Shown here piece by piece: positions 1-9,916 of a stretch of DNA of 64,000 bases (position 1 is its first letter; each line of letters opens with the position of its first letter). The notes below the pieces were generated by a model, which saw only the letters and a program-made list of their open reading frames with translations, had not been told where the DNA came from and did not search any database. The stretch comes from Haematobia irritans. Lineage: Eukaryota; Arthropoda; Insecta; Diptera; Muscidae. The stretch lies in assembly GCF_050003625.1 (NCBI RefSeq), contig NC_134397.1:191725063-191789062 (forward strand). Reading direction: 5' to 3'. The position numbers and the translations under genes were made by a program.

Positions 1-977
1 TACATGGGCTTGTCATAGGACGGAAGTTCTCCCTTTTTGGATCCTTTGCATTGCTTTAGAAGTTGTGCCCTGAAAGTTAATTTGAATGAAGAAATTTAAA
101 AAGCGAAAAAAAATTTTAAACCAATTTGACTTTTTTTCATCAATATGTTTTATTACACAATTATTTTCCTATTATCTAATTTTTACAATTTGAAAAACTT
201 TTTTGCTCCGACCAGGGGTTGAACATGGGTTTCTTGGCACCATAACAGAACGCCTTAGCACACTCAGCCACAAACGCCACTGAACATAAAGCGTCGAAAG
301 GTCAATTCAAATGTTTGTGCTTTGATCGTAATACGACACCAAGGAATAACATTCTAATTGCTTCTCGAGATGTTCTTTATTAGTATGAACGAAAAAATAA
401 GAAACGCAGGTTCAAATCGCACCAGCGGCAATTTTTTTTATCAAATATTTTTCTAAAAAATTATTATTTTATGTCATGCATCGTTTTTATTTTTTATTTT
501 CGGCATATATTTTCGTATAAATATATTTTTTCCATTAAAAATCAACAAAAAAAATTAAAAATTCTCGTAATTTGCAAAACCTTCTCAAAAGAACTTCCAT
601 GGAAGCGAAAAAGTCAAACGGCACAGGTTCAAATCCCAGCGGGGATGATTTTTTTTTATTATTTTTTTACTTTTTTTTATTAATTTCTATTTTTTTTTTA
701 GTTTTTTAGTAGTTTTCTATTTTTTTGTAAAATTTAATTATACAAAATTTGCACTTAAAATAGCCTGATTGCGTTCTATCTAATACTTGTCCACAAGGAC
801 TGCATCGGAAAAAGAAAGAAATAATTGGGGGATCCCAAGATGCGCTTTAGAAAAAATGTTTGTGGACTTGTCCAAAAGGACTGCATCGGAAGTTGAAAAA
901 ACTCGATGGGGGATTCTGGGAAGGGCTTTAAAAGAAATGTTTGTGGAACAACTTCCAATTTTTTTTTGCTGGGATAA
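1..977 (+). mobile_element. E1 element, copy a (non-autonomous TIR element, left end outside window)
   Basis: This matches the E1 copies at 44006 and 57659 and ends in GCTGGG at about 971-976. In order it holds a conserved left part (1-110), a tRNA-like block on the minus strand (about 197-290, with a GGGGTTGAAC B-box complement), plus-strand B-box-like motifs GGTTCAAATC near 408 and 626, and two tandem units of about 78 bp (786-943) sharing GGACTGCATCGGAA. No transposase is encoded. The full copy at 44 kb shows CCCAGC/GCTGGG termini, so I class it as a MITE-like DNA element. Its superfamily is not determined. Confidence 0.6.
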
Positions 978-1093
978 AGTGACCTCCAAATTTCACTTCT
1001 GGCTCTCTAATTACCACGCAACATTTCATATCGGTTCATAATTATTTATAGACTCTCCTATATATACCGATCAAGAACTGAATTATATACTTA

Positions 1094-1467
1094 TGTATAC
1101 CCTGCGCCACACTGTGGAAGAGGGTATTATAAGTTAGTGCATATGTTTACAACACCCAGAAGGAGACGAGATAGACATGAAACGATCTAACCATGTCCGT
1201 CTGTCTGTGAACACATATTTGTAATAAAAGTCTAGGTCGCAATTTTAGTCCAATCGACTTCAAATTTGGCACAAGTATGTATTTTGGATCAGACTCGAAC
1301 CCAATTTGGTTAAGTTTTAAATATAGCTCCCATATATATTTCTCGCTCGATATCTACTAATATGACCCCAGAAGACAGAATTTCAGCATGATTTACTTTA
1401 AATTTTGCATAAATAGTGCAATCGATGTCGTAAAGTGTGTCGAATTTGGTTGAAATAGGTACAGATA
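1094..1467 (-). repeat. E4-family fragment (minus orientation)
   Basis: It starts with the terminal hairpin arm TACCCTGCGCCACACTGTGG and continues with the GTCCGTCTGTCTGTGAACAC stretch and AGCTCCCATATATAT unit found in the E4 copies at 6.6-6.98 kb and 24.3-25.4 kb, here reversed. Mariner copy A directly abuts it at 1468, so the rest of the E4 copy is missing or was disrupted by that insertion. Confidence 0.55.
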
Positions 1468-1646
1468 ACAGGTTGGCTGATAAGTCCCCGGTCTGACACA
1501 TAGATGGCGTCGCTAGTATTAAGTGCTTATTATTTATATATAGTACCAACCTTCAAATGATTCGTGTCCAAATTTGACGTCTGTAAGTCAATTAGTTTGT
1601 GAGATAGAGCGTCTATTGTGAAACAACTTTTGTTATTGTGAAAAAA

Positions 1647-3383
1647 ATGGAAAAAAGGAATTTCGTGTTTTGATAAAATACTGTTTTCTGAAGGGAAAAA
1701 GTACGGTGGAAGCAAAAACTTGGCTTGGTAATGAGTTTCCGGACTCTGCCCCAGGGAAATCAACAATAATTGATTGGTATGCAAAATTCAAGCGTGGTGA
1801 AATGAGCACGGAGGACGGTGAACGCAGTGGACGCCCCAAAGAGGTGGTTACCGACGAAAATATCAAAAAAAAATGATTTTGAATGACCGTAAAATGAAGT
1901 TGATCGAGATAGCAGAGGCCTTAAAGATATCAAAGGAACGTGTTGGTCATATCATTCATCAATATTTGGATATGTGGAAGCTCTATGCAAAATGGGTGCC
2001 GCGCGAGCTCACATTTGACCAAAAACAACAACGTGTTGATGATTCTGAGCGGTGTTTGCAGCTGTTAACTCGTAATACACCCGAGTTTTTCCGTCGATAT
2101 GTGACAATGGATGAAACATGGCTCCATCACTACACTCCTGAGTCCAATTGACAGTCGGGTGGGTGGACAGCGACCGGTGAACCGTCTCCGAAGCGTGGAA
2201 AGACTCAAAAATCCGCTGGCAAAGTAATGGCCTCTGTGTTTTGGGATGCGCATGAAATAATTTTTATCGATTATCTTGAGAAGAGGAAAACCATCAACAG
2301 TGACTATTATATGGCGTTATTGGAGCGTTTGAAGGTCGAAATCGCGGCAAAACGGCCCCATATGAAGAAGAAACAAGTATATACGGCCGAAAGTTCGGCC
2401 AGGCCGAATCTTATGTTCCCTCCACTATGGATTGCGTAGAAACTTCTACGAAAGATTCTCATCCACAAATTTCAACCCACATGGTTGTTCAATATCATAT
2501 ACTACAACCACATACCAAATTTCAAACAGATCGGATGAATTTTGCTTCTCGAAAAGGCACCGGAGGTCAAATCTGGGGATCAGTTTATATGGGAGCTATA
2601 TATAATTATGGACTTATAGGAACCAATTCCTGCATGGTTGTTGGATACCATATACCAACATCACGTACCAAATTTTAACCGAATCGGATGAATTTTGCTC
2701 TTCCAAGGGGCTCCGGAGGTCAAATCTGTGGATCGGTTTATATGGGGCCTATATATAATTATGGACCGATATCGACCAATTTTTGCATGGGTGTTTGAGG
2801 CCATATATTAACATCACGTACCAAATTTCAACTGAATCAGATGAATTTTGGTCTTCCAAGAGGCTCCGGAGGTCAAATCTGGTGATCGGTTTATATGGGG
2901 GCTATATATAATTATGGACTGATGTGGACTAATTTTTGTATGGTTGTTAGAGACCATCCACTAACACCATGTACCAAATTTCAGCCGGATCGGATGAAAT
3001 TTGCTTCTCTTAGAGGCCTCGCAAGCCAAATTTGGGGGTCCGTTTATATGGGGGCTATACGTAAAAGTGGACCGATATGGCCCATTTGCAATACCATCCG
3101 ACCTACATCAATAACAACTACTTGTGCCAAGTTTCAAGTCGATAGCTTGTTTCGTTTGGAAGTTAACGTGATTTCAACAGAAGGACGGACGGACGACTTT
3201 TTCTAATTCTCAGACCTCAAAAGGATGCTCGCATTGAAAAAATTTGGCTACAATGAAGAGGTGATCGCCGAAACTGAGGCCTATTTTGAGGCAAAACCGA
3301 AGGAGTACTACCAAAATGGTATCGAAAAATTGCAAGGTCGTTATAATCGTTATATCGCTCTTGAAGGGAACTATGTTGAATAA
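1647..3383 (+). pseudogene. mariner transposase pseudogene, copy A
   Basis: The ATG at 1647 is followed by an A6 run that throws the frame to a TGA after eight codons; the conserved frame resumes with IKYCFLKGKSTVEAKTWL. More lesions follow: a small deletion near 1864-1876, a CAA-to-stop-type TGA at 2149 just after the first catalytic Asp motif (TMDETWLHHY), and loss of the second and third Asp regions, where an E3 repeat is inserted with a deletion of about 130 bp. The C-terminus (SDLKRM, then ...EGNYVE) resumes at about 3194 and ends at TAA 3381-3383. It cannot make an active DD34D enzyme. Confidence 0.85.
2373..3193 (+). repeat. E3-family repeat (copy a) inside mariner copy A
   Basis: It begins with the E3 head ACAAGTATATACGGCCG and the palindrome TTCGGCCAGGCCGAA, then carries about four tandem units of roughly 155 bp containing TATATGGGGGCTATATATAAT. 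It stops in a GGACGGACGGAC stretch without the usual terminal hairpin, so the tail is truncated. The right junction shares GACTTTTTCT with the mariner sequence. Confidence 0.65.
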
Positions 3384-3453
3384 TAAAAACGAATTTTGAC
3401 AAAAAAATGTGTTTTTTCTTTGTTAGACCGGGGACTTATCAGCCAACCTGTTA

Positions 3454-4178
3454 TATTGCCCAAAGTAGTTTCGAAAACAATAACATTTCGAATTTGGAAA
3501 AAGTCGGAGAAAATCCTTGCAAAAGTGAAATAAAGCCGAAAAGTATACTCTTGGCTTCTATTTAGATTCAACTCTGTAGTCATTGCCAATAGAGTTGCAT
3601 TCATAGCTATGAGAAAATTCACCTCCCCCCTCGGAATATTCGTAGCAATAATTCAATCAGCGATAAAGGCCTTTCTAGAAAACTGCCGAGTGTCATGTCT
3701 TCCCTCTTCGAAATTTAAATGTCGAATGTTATTCCTTTCAAATATGTGCATTTTTAGTTATCAAAAGTTTTTATTAACTGCAATAACATTGCAAATGTTT
3801 CAAAGAATTTTGATGTGGCAGATGAAGTCATAGAGACAAAATTAAAATTGTCCGTCTCCTCAATGGCATGATGTTATCTAAGTTTTCCATGATTGAGAAA
3901 TTTCATAGAAGAAGTCAATTAAAATTTCTTGAAAAATAATTTTGAAATAAATGTAATTTTGAAATTGCATAAAATTTTGTTTTGGTATGAAAATGTTTAC
4001 ACTTCATAGAATTGAAAAATATCGAGAAAATTAAAGAGATATTTCATAGGGGTCAAGATAATTCATTTGCACTATAATCTCGTTAGTTAAATTTCTTTGA
4101 AATTGTATTTTATTTATTTATTTATTTATTTTTTTTTGACAATTTAATCATTTGGCTTTTCCTTCTTTTATTCTATAG
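3454..4178 (+). other. intron sequence upstream of first visible exon
   Basis: AT-rich and non-coding. I see no recognisable repeat except simple ATTT runs near 4110-4135. The last 25 bases are pyrimidine-rich and end in the splice acceptor TTCTATAG at 4171-4178. Confidence 0.5.
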
Positions 4179-4384
4179 GCTTAAGCTGGAATATTATGAG
4201 CAAGCTTGTGCCGTTGATAGCGTTACCAAAAAATGTGCAGGGCGACCAAGTGGTTGCCGTACGGCCATGATTGGTATTCTGGGTACAACATTACGTACCA
4301 CTTGTGCCTGTCATGGCAGTGATCCCCAATATTTGTATCAATGTGTTGGATGGCGTCGTCTTTTATGGATGAATCCTTGTGTGG
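4179..4384 (+). CDS. Gfrl: Gfrl-like receptor, exon A: GDNF/GAS1-like cysteine module
   Basis: The acceptor TTCTATAG precedes 4179 and the donor GTAAGT follows at 4385. The exon starts with the last base of a codon and ends after the first base of the next. It encodes a 68-residue cysteine-rich segment starting LKLEYYEQACAVDSV, with the pattern C-x8-C-x6-C-R-x15-C-x-C-x11-C and ending NPCV. The C-x-C followed by a distal NPC is typical of GDNF/GAS1 domains in GDNF-receptor-alpha and GAS1 proteins, which bind ligand or co-receptor outside the cell. The remaining N-terminal exons are upstream of the window. Assignment to the fly Gfrl gene is from memory of the family and exon content, not from a search. 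Confidence 0.8.
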
Positions 4385-4472
4385 GTAAGTTGGAATGAGA
4401 ATACGGATACCTTTTTGATGGAGAACAAAGTAGATTTTCTTGCTCTTATATTCAATTTATTTTTGTTTTCAG

Positions 4473-4699
4473 TTGAAGCTCAAAAAGATTTTCATATGAA
4501 ACGTTTGGCCGAGATGGGCTTTTTGACAACAACTTCTACGACAACTACTACAACAACAACTACTACTACCACAACAACCACAACTAGGGCACCGCCTCCA
4601 CCACCACCACCTCCGCCTACAACAACGACGACAACAACAACACACCGTATGCCACCACCAGTTGTACCACCGAAATCTGGACGAAGGCCACCATCATAT
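4473..4699 (+). CDS. Gfrl: Gfrl-like receptor, exon B: Thr/Pro-rich mucin-like stretch
   Basis: The acceptor TTGTTTTCAG ends at 4472 and the intron before it is only 88 nt. Two bases complete the codon from exon A, giving VEAQKDFHMKRLAEMGFL, then a long Thr run, nine prolines, a second Thr run and RMPPPVVPPKSGRRPPSY. Thr/Pro runs of this kind are usually O-glycosylated extracellular spacers (inference). The exon ends in phase 0 at TAT 4697-4699, before GTAAGT at 4700. A second GTAAG at 4715, inside the end of an E4 repeat, would extend the exon in frame by five codons (VSTKQ). Confidence 0.8.
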
Positions 4700-4720
4700 G
4701 TAAGTACGAAACAAGTAAGG
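4700..4720 (+). promoter_or_regulatory. tandem 5' splice sites, the second lying in the E4 repeat end
   Basis: GTAAGT starts at 4700 and GTAAGG at 4715, 15 nt apart and without a stop between them. The second belongs to the conserved E4 terminus ACAAGTAAGgAAAGTC, which begins at 4711 and recurs at 24268 and, reversed, at 40622. Use of the second site would add VSTKQ. Confidence 0.5.
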
Positions 4721-5281
4721 AAAGTCTAAAGTCGGGCGGGGCCGACTATATTATACCCTGTACCACTTTGTTGATGTAAATTTTCGATACCATATCACAT
4801 CCGCCAAATGTGTTGGGGGCTATATATAAAGGTTTGTCCCCAAATACATACATTTAAATATCACTCGATTTGGACAGAATTTGATAGATTTTTACAAAAT
4901 CTATAGACTCAAAATTTAAGTTGGCTAATGCACTAGGGTGGAACACAATTTTAGTAAAAAAAAATATGGGAAACATTTAAATCTGAAGCAATTTTAAGGA
5001 AACTTCGCAAAAGTTTATTTATGATTTGTCGCTCGATATATATGTATTAGAAGTTTAGGAAAATTAGAGCCATTTTTACAACTTTTCGACTAAGCAGTGG
5101 CGATTTAACAAGGAAAATGTTGGTGTTTTGACCATTTTTGTCGAAATCAGAAAAACATATATATGGGAGCTATATCTAAATCTGAACCGATTTCAATCAA
5201 ATTTTGCACACTTGACTATACTACTAATTGTACTCCTAGTGCAAAATTTCAACCAAATTCGGCCACAAATCTGGCAATATA

Positions 5282-6524
5282 AAGGGTGATACGGTCAAAA
5301 TTTGGTCAAGGGAAAACGCGTGTAAATCGGTGAAATCGTTTATTTAAAAAATCAAATTAAATTTCTTTTTCAAGTTCAAGTAGTATAAAATTCAGGAAAA
5401 ATATTCATTTAGGCTTTCGCTTTTCCAAATCCGAATTGCCGGGCCTCACCTTTGACACCTACCATCAGATTTTGTACATCCACCTTGTCCACCTTCTTCG
5501 CCGCAGAAAGCCAGTTTGCCTTCAACTGCTGCTCGTCCTTAGCAGTTTTTTTGGTCTTCTTTAGGTTCCGCTTGACAATAGCCCAGTATTTCTCAATTGG
5601 GCGGAGCTCTGGCGTATTGGGAGGGTTCTTGTCCTTGGGAACCACCTGCACGTTGTTGGCGGCGTACCACTCCATGGCCTTTTTACCGTAATGGCAAGAT
5701 GCCAAATCCGGCCAAAACAGTACGAACAACCGTGTTTCTTCAGGAAAGGCAGCAGACGTTTATTCAAACACTCTTTCACGTAAATTTCTTGTTTGACAGT
5801 CCCGGAAGCTATGAAAATGCTGCTTTTCAAGCCACAGGTACAGATGGCTTGCCAAACCACATATTTCTTTGCGAACTTTGACAGTTTTATGTGTTTGAAA
5901 ATATCTGCTACCTTTCCCCTTCCTTTTGCCGTATAAAACTCCTGTCCTGTTCAAACTTCGTCAGCATCGTCGTGTATAGCCTCCGGGATCGCGCTTTGGC
6001 CGTCGTATTTTGTTTATCATCGCGATTTGGAGTCACTACCTTCTTGTAAGTCGATAGTCCGGCTCGTCTTTTGGCTCGATGCACGGTTGTAGACGATACA
6101 CCCAGCTTATTTGCGGCATCTCGGAGAGAGAGTTTAGGGTTTCGCTTGAAACTACCGGAAACTCTCTTTGTCGTCTCAGCGGCTTCCGGTTTTCCATTTC
6201 CCCCCGATCCAGACTTCCTGGCTGTCGACAAACGTTCCCCAAACACTTTAATTACATTTGTAACGGTTGATTTGGCAACTTTTAGCGATTTTGCCAGCCT
6301 TGCGTGCGAGTAGCTCGGATATTCGTGATGCGCGTGCAAAATTTTGATACGCTGCTCTTCTTGCTTCGACGGCATTTTGACAACTGAAGAGTGAATTCCA
6401 AAATCAAAATAGGAGCAACATTCTACACACACACACACCTTCAAAATGAGGGGTGTTCAGGTTTTTTAAATGCAAAATTGAAAGAAATACGTCAAGTTTA
6501 TATTGACCAAATTTTGACCGTATC
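5282..6524 (-). mobile_element. Tc1/mariner DD37E element (ITmD37E-like), copy 1
   Basis: The left end AAGGGTGATACGGTCAAAAT follows TA at 5280-5281. The right end stops at ...TTTTGACCGTATC, six bases short of the full terminal repeat, so that end is eroded. It is inserted in E4 copy a. Internally it matches the copies at 9917, 14527 and 32366. Confidence 0.85.
5409..6375 (-). pseudogene. DD37E transposase pseudogene, copy 1
   Basis: The start codon lies at 6373-6375 (MPSKQEEQRIKI). An N-terminal helix-turn-helix part (LAKSLKVAKSTVTNVI, then LRDAANKLGVSSTTVHRAKR) is intact. A deletion of about 60 bp near 5950 removes the VVMDDETYVKA segment with the first catalytic Asp and shifts the frame. 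The later WPDLASCHYG (second Asp) and TPELRPIEKYW (Glu, 37 residues on) segments are intact in another frame, up to the stop at 5409-5411. Non-functional. Confidence 0.85.
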
Positions 6525-6982
6525 GAAAGATATGGGAGCTATATATAAACCTGAACCGATTTCAATCAAATTTTGCACACTTGACTATACGACTAAGTGT
6601 TATGTTTGTACAAAATTTCAAGTAAATCGGTATAAAGCTCTGGCTGCTGGGTCCATATTAGTGCATATCGGGCGAAAGATATATATGGGAGCTATATCTA
6701 AATCTGAACCGATTTCTTCCAAAATCAATAGGGTTCTATTCTGACCCAAATTAGGAATATGTGCTAAATTTTAAGGCGATTGGACTTAAATTGCGACCTA
6801 GACTTTGATCACAAAAATGTGTTCACAGACAGACGGACGGACGGACATGGTTATATCGACTCAGGGACCCACCCTGAGCATTATTGCCAAAGACACCATG
6901 TATCTATCTCGTCTCCTTCTAGGTGTTACAAACATATGCACTAACTTATAATACCCTGTTCCACAGTGTGGCGCAGGGTTTA

Positions 6983-8272
6983 AAAAAACGGGGTATACAT
7001 ATATATGGGAGCTATATCTAAATCTGAACCGATTTGGATTATATTTTGAAGGTTTTGTTGGTATTACAGGAGATTACCTTGTGATAAATTTGAGTAAGAT
7101 CAGTTAAGAAATGAGGCCACTATGGTCAAAAATAAGGTTATAAGGGGCAAATTTTTGAAAATCGGCGATGCATATATATGGGAGCTATATCTAAATCAGA
7201 ACCGATTTTGCACATAAAGTCAGTACTATAGAATATTAGAGCAAGCCAAATTTGAGTAATATAAAATAAATAAATGATAAATAAGGGTTTTATGATCAAA
7301 TTTTCGTAAATCGGGCGATACATATATATGGGACCTATATCTATCGCTGAACCGATTTCGATGATTTTTTGCACATACAGTAAGTGCTATAGAAAATTAG
7401 ATTTGGCCAACTTTGAGTCAGATCGGTTGATAAATAAGGGACTTATGGCCAAAATTTGCTAAATCAGGTGATACATATAGATAGGAGCTATATCTAAATC
7501 TGAACCGATTTCAATGAAATTTGGCACGCTTAAAGGGTGTTTAATTTGATTACTTTGTGGCAAATTTGACGCCGATCCGTTTTTAAATGAATGCAATCTG
7601 ACCCCATTTATCAAAATCGGACGATACATTTATATGGAAGCTATATCTACATCTGAACCGATTACGATGATTTTTTTGCACATATAGTTAGTGCTATAAA
7701 AGATTACATTTAGCCGACTTTCAGTAAGATCGGTTGATAAATAAAGGTTTTGTGGTCAAATTTGGGAAAATGGCAGCCCGATGTATCAGGCTCACTTAGA
7801 CTATTCAGTCAACTGTGATACCACAGTGGTAAATATCTAATTTGGTGACGATCCGTTGGAAAAAAACCCAACGTGACCCCATTTATCAACATTTGGTGAT
7901 TTATCAAATATGCCAAATTTGGTGACGATCCCTTTTAAAAAAACCGCAACGAAATCGGGCGATAGATATATATGGGAGCTAGATCTTAATTTTATCCGAT
8001 TTTTTCCAAATTCAATAGCATTCGTTCCTGTACCAAAAAATGCCTCCCACTAAATTTCATTAAAATCGGTTAATAATTGCGACCGGAATCTTGCGAACAA
8101 CAAATACATGGACAGACGGACACCAAGGGCTAGCTCGACTTAGGAGGTGATTCTGAGTCGATTGATATATATTTTGTGGGGTCTAACGTCAATATTTCTG
8201 GTAGGCTTAGTTTTTGTGCTTAGTTTTTGTGCAGAGTTATTATACCCTGACCACTATGTGGTTTAGGGTATA
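6983..8272 (+). repeat. E5-family element, copy a
   Basis: It consists of tandem units of ATATATGGGAGCTATATCTA with ACCGATTTCGATGATTTTTTGC, then GACAGACGGACACCAAG and the terminal hairpin TTATACCCTGACCACTATGTGG at 8238-8272, whose partner arm is TTTAGGGTATAA. It matches the copy at 52800-53782. A SINE tail fragment is embedded at 7771-7830. Its head end is not clear and may be where it abuts E4 copy a. Confidence 0.55.
7771..7830 (-). repeat. SINE 3'-tail fragment
   Basis: GGCAGCCCGATGTATCAGGC through GTGATACCACAGTGG matches the 3' end of the full SINE copies. The tRNA-like head is missing, as in a 5'-truncated retroposed copy. Confidence 0.6.
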
Positions 8273-8456
8273 ATAATATCATATTCCCCTACCGCGTTAT
8301 GGTTTATACATTTTGTGCCATCGTAGCTATTCACTTCATTCTCTGGAGAATCCTCATCATCACTAATGGAATGAGATACCAATCAGTGCAATGAGAATGG
8401 TTTAGTCTTAGGTTAAATTCAAAGCTCGTTAAAAATCGAAATCCAATACAATCAAG

Positions 8457-8790
8457 CAATCTTCTAATTTGTCTTTTCCGCATTTCTTCTCCGTCTTTTT
8501 TATGTCATTCTTTCTTTCTTTCTGTCATGCAAATAACAATGACTGGTGGTTCGATTACTCAACCAACCAACAAATGGACAAAAATCAAATATTAACGAAA
8601 CTACAAACAAAAAAATTTAACCAATACACCTCTTCGCCCACAATCCACAAAAAAACTCTGGCATCAACAAATAAAAAACTTCACTGGATCCTCTACAACC
8701 TGCGAACATATGTATTGTGGTGGACAAACTGTAACAACTACACAATAAAAAAACATGGGAAACCACTTGGACAACATAAAAACCAAATAG
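8457..8790 (+). promoter_or_regulatory. AG exclusion zone with distant branch point before exon C
   Basis: There is no AG dinucleotide from 8457 to 8788; the first AG is the acceptor itself at 8789-8790. At the upstream edge are a perfect CTAAT (8464-8468, the fly branch-point consensus) and a T/C-rich tract to about 8527. The 260 nt next to the acceptor are A/C-rich with no pyrimidine tract. This is the expected signature of a distant branch point with AG scanning. The acceptor phase (0) matches the phase-0 donor of exon B. Confidence 0.7.
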
Positions 8791-9415
8791 CCAAAAGAAA
8801 TATCAGAACCATCATCGTCAATAGAGCACAATATTATCGAGCAGCCCGTATATAGCGGAAATGAAGAAAACGGAAATAGCGGAAATGACGATTATCATAG
8901 CAGCAGCAGTAGTAGTAGCAGCGGTAATGGTAAAGGCAGCAATAGTCCTACTAACGGCAACAACGGTGGTATCCATGGCAATGGTAATGGCAATAGCTAC
9001 GGGAATGGCAACAATGATAAAGACCAAACGGCTGTAGCCAATATTAACAACAATATTGGTGTTGGTGGTCTTGGTAACGGCATCGGCCGTGGTAGATACA
9101 TCAAAAATGGTCGCAATGGCAATGCTAAACATGCAACCCACAAAGCAGCATCCACGGCCGATGATAATGGCAACGGAAACGGAAATGGCCATGCCAATGG
9201 CAATGGCATCAACGTTAACGGTATTAATACAGCTGGAGTTGTGAGCAATAATGGTGCTGCCTCTGGCCCAAGTAGTCCTAGTGATGGTGGTGCGGTAATT
9301 GTCGATTTCGATGATCAGACAATTTATGTTGAGGCAATGGAAACAACAGAATTTGCGGTTGAATCAACAACCATGCCAACCACAACGACAATAGCGACAA
9401 CTACACAAGCCCCAA
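8791..9415 (+). CDS. Gfrl: Gfrl-like receptor, exon C: Gly/Asn/Ser-rich linker
   Basis: The frame is open for 208 codons from PKEISEPSSSIEHNIIEQP to the donor GTAAGT at 9416. It includes a serine run (HSSSSSSSSGNG), many GN/NG repeats, a short basic patch (GRGRYIKNGRNG), an acidic stretch (VIVDFDDQTIYVEAMETTE) and a Thr-rich end (TTMPTTTTIATTTQAP). No cysteines or known domain; probably a disordered extracellular linker between the cysteine modules (inference). It starts in phase 0, in agreement with exon B, and ends one base into a codon, in agreement with exon D. Plain codon structure and the matching phases support it; the start rests on the unusual acceptor at 8790. Confidence 0.7.
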
Positions 9416-9546
9416 GTAAGTACATAAATAATTTACAAAAACAATGAAAATTAAAATAAAAACAGCAAATATGTACAAACATGTCGATAGTTGTATGAGT
9501 AATCCTATAATATTCTAAGCCGAGAATCATAGTATTAATGGATGTA

Positions 9547-9710
9547 CACTGAAAAAAAAAGAAACTTGCCTATTTCAAAAGATTTTATTTTTATACTAAA
9601 GATTTTGATATTGAGTTCGAATCAGAGAAGCAGAGAATCGTACTAAGAATACATTTTAACTGGAAGAACTCTTTTAAATTTGAGTGTAGTTTTTTTTTGT
9701 GATATTAAAT
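9547..9710 (+). repeat. E7-family fragment (CACTGAAAAAA TIR element)
   Basis: It begins CACTGAAAAAAAAAG and has degenerate E7 sequence (AAAGATTTT, GAAGCAGAGAATCGTACTAA). A second degenerate piece follows at about 9735-9790. Only one end is recognisable. Confidence 0.35.
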
Positions 9711-9916
9711 TTATTAAAAACATATGAACAACATCCAAAGATTTTGACCTTCCCTTAATTGTTCCGAGCCAAAAGTGCTGCTTCATTAAAATAAGAACAT
9801 TTTTGAGGACCTATCTAGCTTTAAATTTGGAATCAGAATTACTGATTTCATTTATCGAATTGTCATTCTCTTCTTGTGATATATATTGATAAAGTTATTA
9901 ATGCCAGTTTAGCCTA

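Larger units (their letters stand above)
1468..3451 (+). mobile_element. mariner element, irritans subfamily (Himar1-like), copy A, interrupted
   Basis: A 27-bp terminal inverted repeat (ACAGGTTGGCTGATAAGTCC at the left, its complement at 3425-3451) is flanked by TA dinucleotides at 1466-1467 and 3452-3453, the mariner target duplication. The encoded protein is very close to the irritans-subfamily mariner transposase known from Haematobia irritans. The copy is about 1.98 kb rather than the usual 1.3 kb, because an E3 repeat (2373-3193) replaces the middle of the transposase. It is a dead copy. Similarity level and superfamily are judged by eye. Confidence 0.88.
4711..6982 (+). repeat. E4-family element, copy a, interrupted by a DD37E transposon
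   Basis: The head ACAAGTAAGG with the AGTCGG...CCGACT hairpin lies at 4711-4745. The body repeats GGGAGCTATATCTAAATCTG units, followed by a GACGGACGGACGGAC run at 6830-6845. The tail hairpin ATACCCTGTTCCACAGTGTGGCGCAGGGT sits at 6950-6979. The DD37E element 5282-6524 splits it. It encodes no protein I recognise. Confidence 0.65.

Noticed and set aside
4379..4729. ORF reading through the 88-nt intron between exons A and B
   Set aside because: It starts inside exon A out of frame and runs through the intron. The GT-AG intron with matching phases is clearly better.
6071..6313. ORFs on the strand opposite the DD37E transposase (also at 10731, 14734 and 32551)
   Set aside because: Antisense shadows of the transposase, conserved only because the sense frame is.
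8596..8745. Possible upstream part of exon C in the same frame (CEHMYCGG segment) joined by a 60-nt GT-AG intron
   Set aside because: The frame is phase-compatible, but no AG acceptor exists upstream of it until 8455-8456, and stops occur at 8593 and 8746. The simple acceptor at 8790 explains the data better.
8469..8855. 128-codon ORF starting MSFPHFFSVFF, with a signal-like start
   Set aside because: It lies in the AG-free intron stretch and overlaps exon C in another frame. Its hydrophobic start is the pyrimidine tract. No cysteine pattern or homology fits.
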